From Kiritimatiellia bacterium (lineage in GTDB: Bacteria > Verrucomicrobiota > Kiritimatiellia > RFP12 > UBA1067): a DNA stretch of 7,781 bases. The translations under genes were made by a program, and so were the position numbers. The notes beneath the pieces were generated by a model that had not been told where the DNA came from, searched no databases, and saw nothing but the letters and a program-made list of their open reading frames with translations. The stretch spans positions 1-7,781 of the forward strand of contig JAQVQN010000102.1 of assembly GCA_028701555.1 (NCBI GenBank). The letters are read 5' to 3'. The first letter of the stretch is position 1. Every line of letters begins with the position of its first letter. Below are positions 7,293 through 7,781 of this stretch, piece by piece.

Positions 7293-7315
7293 GCGTTTCA
7301 ATAAAATTGAATCGC
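7293..7315. promoter_or_regulatory. 23-bp dyad in the divergent intergenic region, operator-like
   Basis: Arms GCGTTTCAAT and ATTGAATCGC flank an AAA centre with one mismatched pair. The inner TTCAAT-AAA-ATTGAA is perfect. It lies between ktrB (start 58 bases away) and the secreted-protein gene (start about 120 bases away). The stem is AT-rich in the middle and no T-run follows on either strand, so a terminator is unlikely. A dimeric regulator binding site is the simplest reading, but no regulator is identified. Confidence 0.45.
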
Positions 7316-7345
7316 ACCCCCGTCGACTTTAATAAGTGTTTTTGC

Positions 7346-7376
7346 TTGGTTGAGCGCCATGTGTTTGTGGTAAAGT
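7346..7376 (+). promoter_or_regulatory. Candidate promoter for the secreted-protein gene
   Basis: TAAAGT (7371-7376) is preceded directly by TGG, an extended -10 pattern. A -35 of TTGGTT (19-base spacer) or TTGAGC (15-base spacer) is possible, neither ideal. Transcription from here would give a leader of roughly 55 bases before the ATG at 7437. Confidence 0.35.
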
Positions 7377-7426
7377 GCTTAAGTGAGATTTGCATCTTCC
7401 GTAGAATCTGCGAAAGACCTAAATGC

Positions 7427-7431
7427 AAGGA
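7427..7431 (+). promoter_or_regulatory. Ribosome binding site supporting the ATG at 7437
   Basis: AAGGA sits five bases before the ATG at 7437 and supports that start over overlapping frames. Confidence 0.55.
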
Positions 7432-7436
7432 TAAAC

Positions 7437-7781
7437 ATGAAAACTCTTATAGGCATATGGTTCGTTACGGCGACGGTTTTGACTGGCGCGGCGGCACCGG
7501 TGAATGTGGCCTTGCATAAGCCGTACACGCTGGAACCGACGCCGGGTTATCGTCACTGCACTGACCCCGGCGACAAGGCGCAGCTCACGGACGGGGTTTA
7601 TGTGGAGGGCTATTTCTGGACGCAGACGGGCACGGTCGGCTGGAACAACGTCGCGCCGGTGATCTGCACGATCGACCTGGGCAAGGTCGAGCCGGTCTGC
7701 GGCGTGTCGTGGAGCACGGCGGCAGGTGTGGCGGGGGTAAGCTGGCCCGAGAGCCTGTATGTGCTGGTGAGCGACGACCGC
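7437..7781 (+). CDS. Secreted protein of unknown function (3' end outside window)
   Basis: The frame stays open for 115 codons to the window edge. It begins MKTLIGIWFVTATVLTGAAA, a typical signal peptide with likely cleavage near residue 20, so the product is exported. The mature part starts NVALHKPYTLEPTPGYRHC and goes on to LTDGVYVEGYFW, TVGWNN, ICTIDLGKV, GVSWSTAAGVAGVSWPE and LYVLVSDD. The sequence N-[VA]-A-x-x-K-P-Y...LTDG...TIDLG...VSDD resembles the start of F5/8 type C (discoidin-like) carbohydrate-binding domains, which are common at the front of secreted glycan-handling proteins. That assignment is by eye. Cysteines at 42, 80 and 91 could form disulfides. The start is set by AAGGA five bases upstream. 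The catalytic or remaining part, if any, lies beyond the window. It is divergent from ktrB and probably unrelated in function. Confidence 0.75.
   Translation, partial: MKTLIGIWFVTATVLTGAAAPVNVALHKPYTLEPTPGYRHCTDPGDKAQLTDGVYVEGYFWTQTGTVGWNNVAPVICTIDLGKVEPVCGVSWSTAAGVAGVSWPESLYVLVSDDR

Noticed and set aside
7307..7519. Alternative + strand frame overlapping the start of the secreted-protein gene
   Set aside because: It has no signal peptide or domain pattern, and the frame starting at 7437 has a ribosome site, signal peptide and stays open to the window end.

Overview
The window reads as an ordinary chromosomal stretch of a Gram-negative bacterium that respires nitrite to ammonium. The lineage is inferred, not shown. 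The all-CXXCH NrfA, the KtrAB pair and the style of the secreted protein at the right edge would fit the Planctomycetota-Verrucomicrobiota-Lentisphaerota-Kiritimatiellota (PVC) group, but nothing here proves it. No rRNA, tRNA, mobile element, CRISPR array or prophage gene is visible. Coding density is high. The only sizeable gaps are about 155 bases (1710-1864) and about 200 bases (7236-7436).

Left part, + strand. A PhoR/WalK-type membrane sensor histidine kinase (1-1709) has its 5' end outside the window. After a gap that holds a hairpin-like dyad come three co-directional genes: a small DUF1330-family protein (1865-2152, GTG start behind a strong AGGAGG), the tetraheme quinol dehydrogenase NrfH (2231-2713), and the pentaheme ammonia-forming nitrite reductase NrfA (2728-4173). 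NrfH takes electrons from the quinol pool and passes them to NrfA, which reduces nitrite to ammonium outside the cytoplasmic membrane. NrfA is of the less common kind with CXXCH, not CXXCK, at its active-site heme.

Middle and right part, - strand, convergent with nrfA. The likely transcript runs right to left: KtrB/TrkH potassium channel subunit (7235-5844), KtrA/TrkA cytoplasmic RCK gating subunit (5778-5110), and a radical SAM protein of the COG0731 type (5095-4184). The radical SAM gene starts 14 bases after ktrA, and its stop codon lies 10 bases from the nrfA stop codon. KtrB and KtrA together form a nucleotide-gated K+ uptake system. The radical SAM enzyme's substrate cannot be read from sequence.

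Right edge, + strand, divergent from ktrB. A secreted protein gene starts at 7437 and runs off the window. The divergent intergenic region holds a near-perfect 23-bp dyad that looks like a regulator site, plus a candidate promoter for the secreted gene.

I found no clear new multi-gene system. The points most worth a second look are the all-CXXCH NrfA with two extra cysteines, the DUF1330 gene leading nrfHA, the radical SAM gene trailing ktrBA, and the unidentified secreted protein with its dyad.
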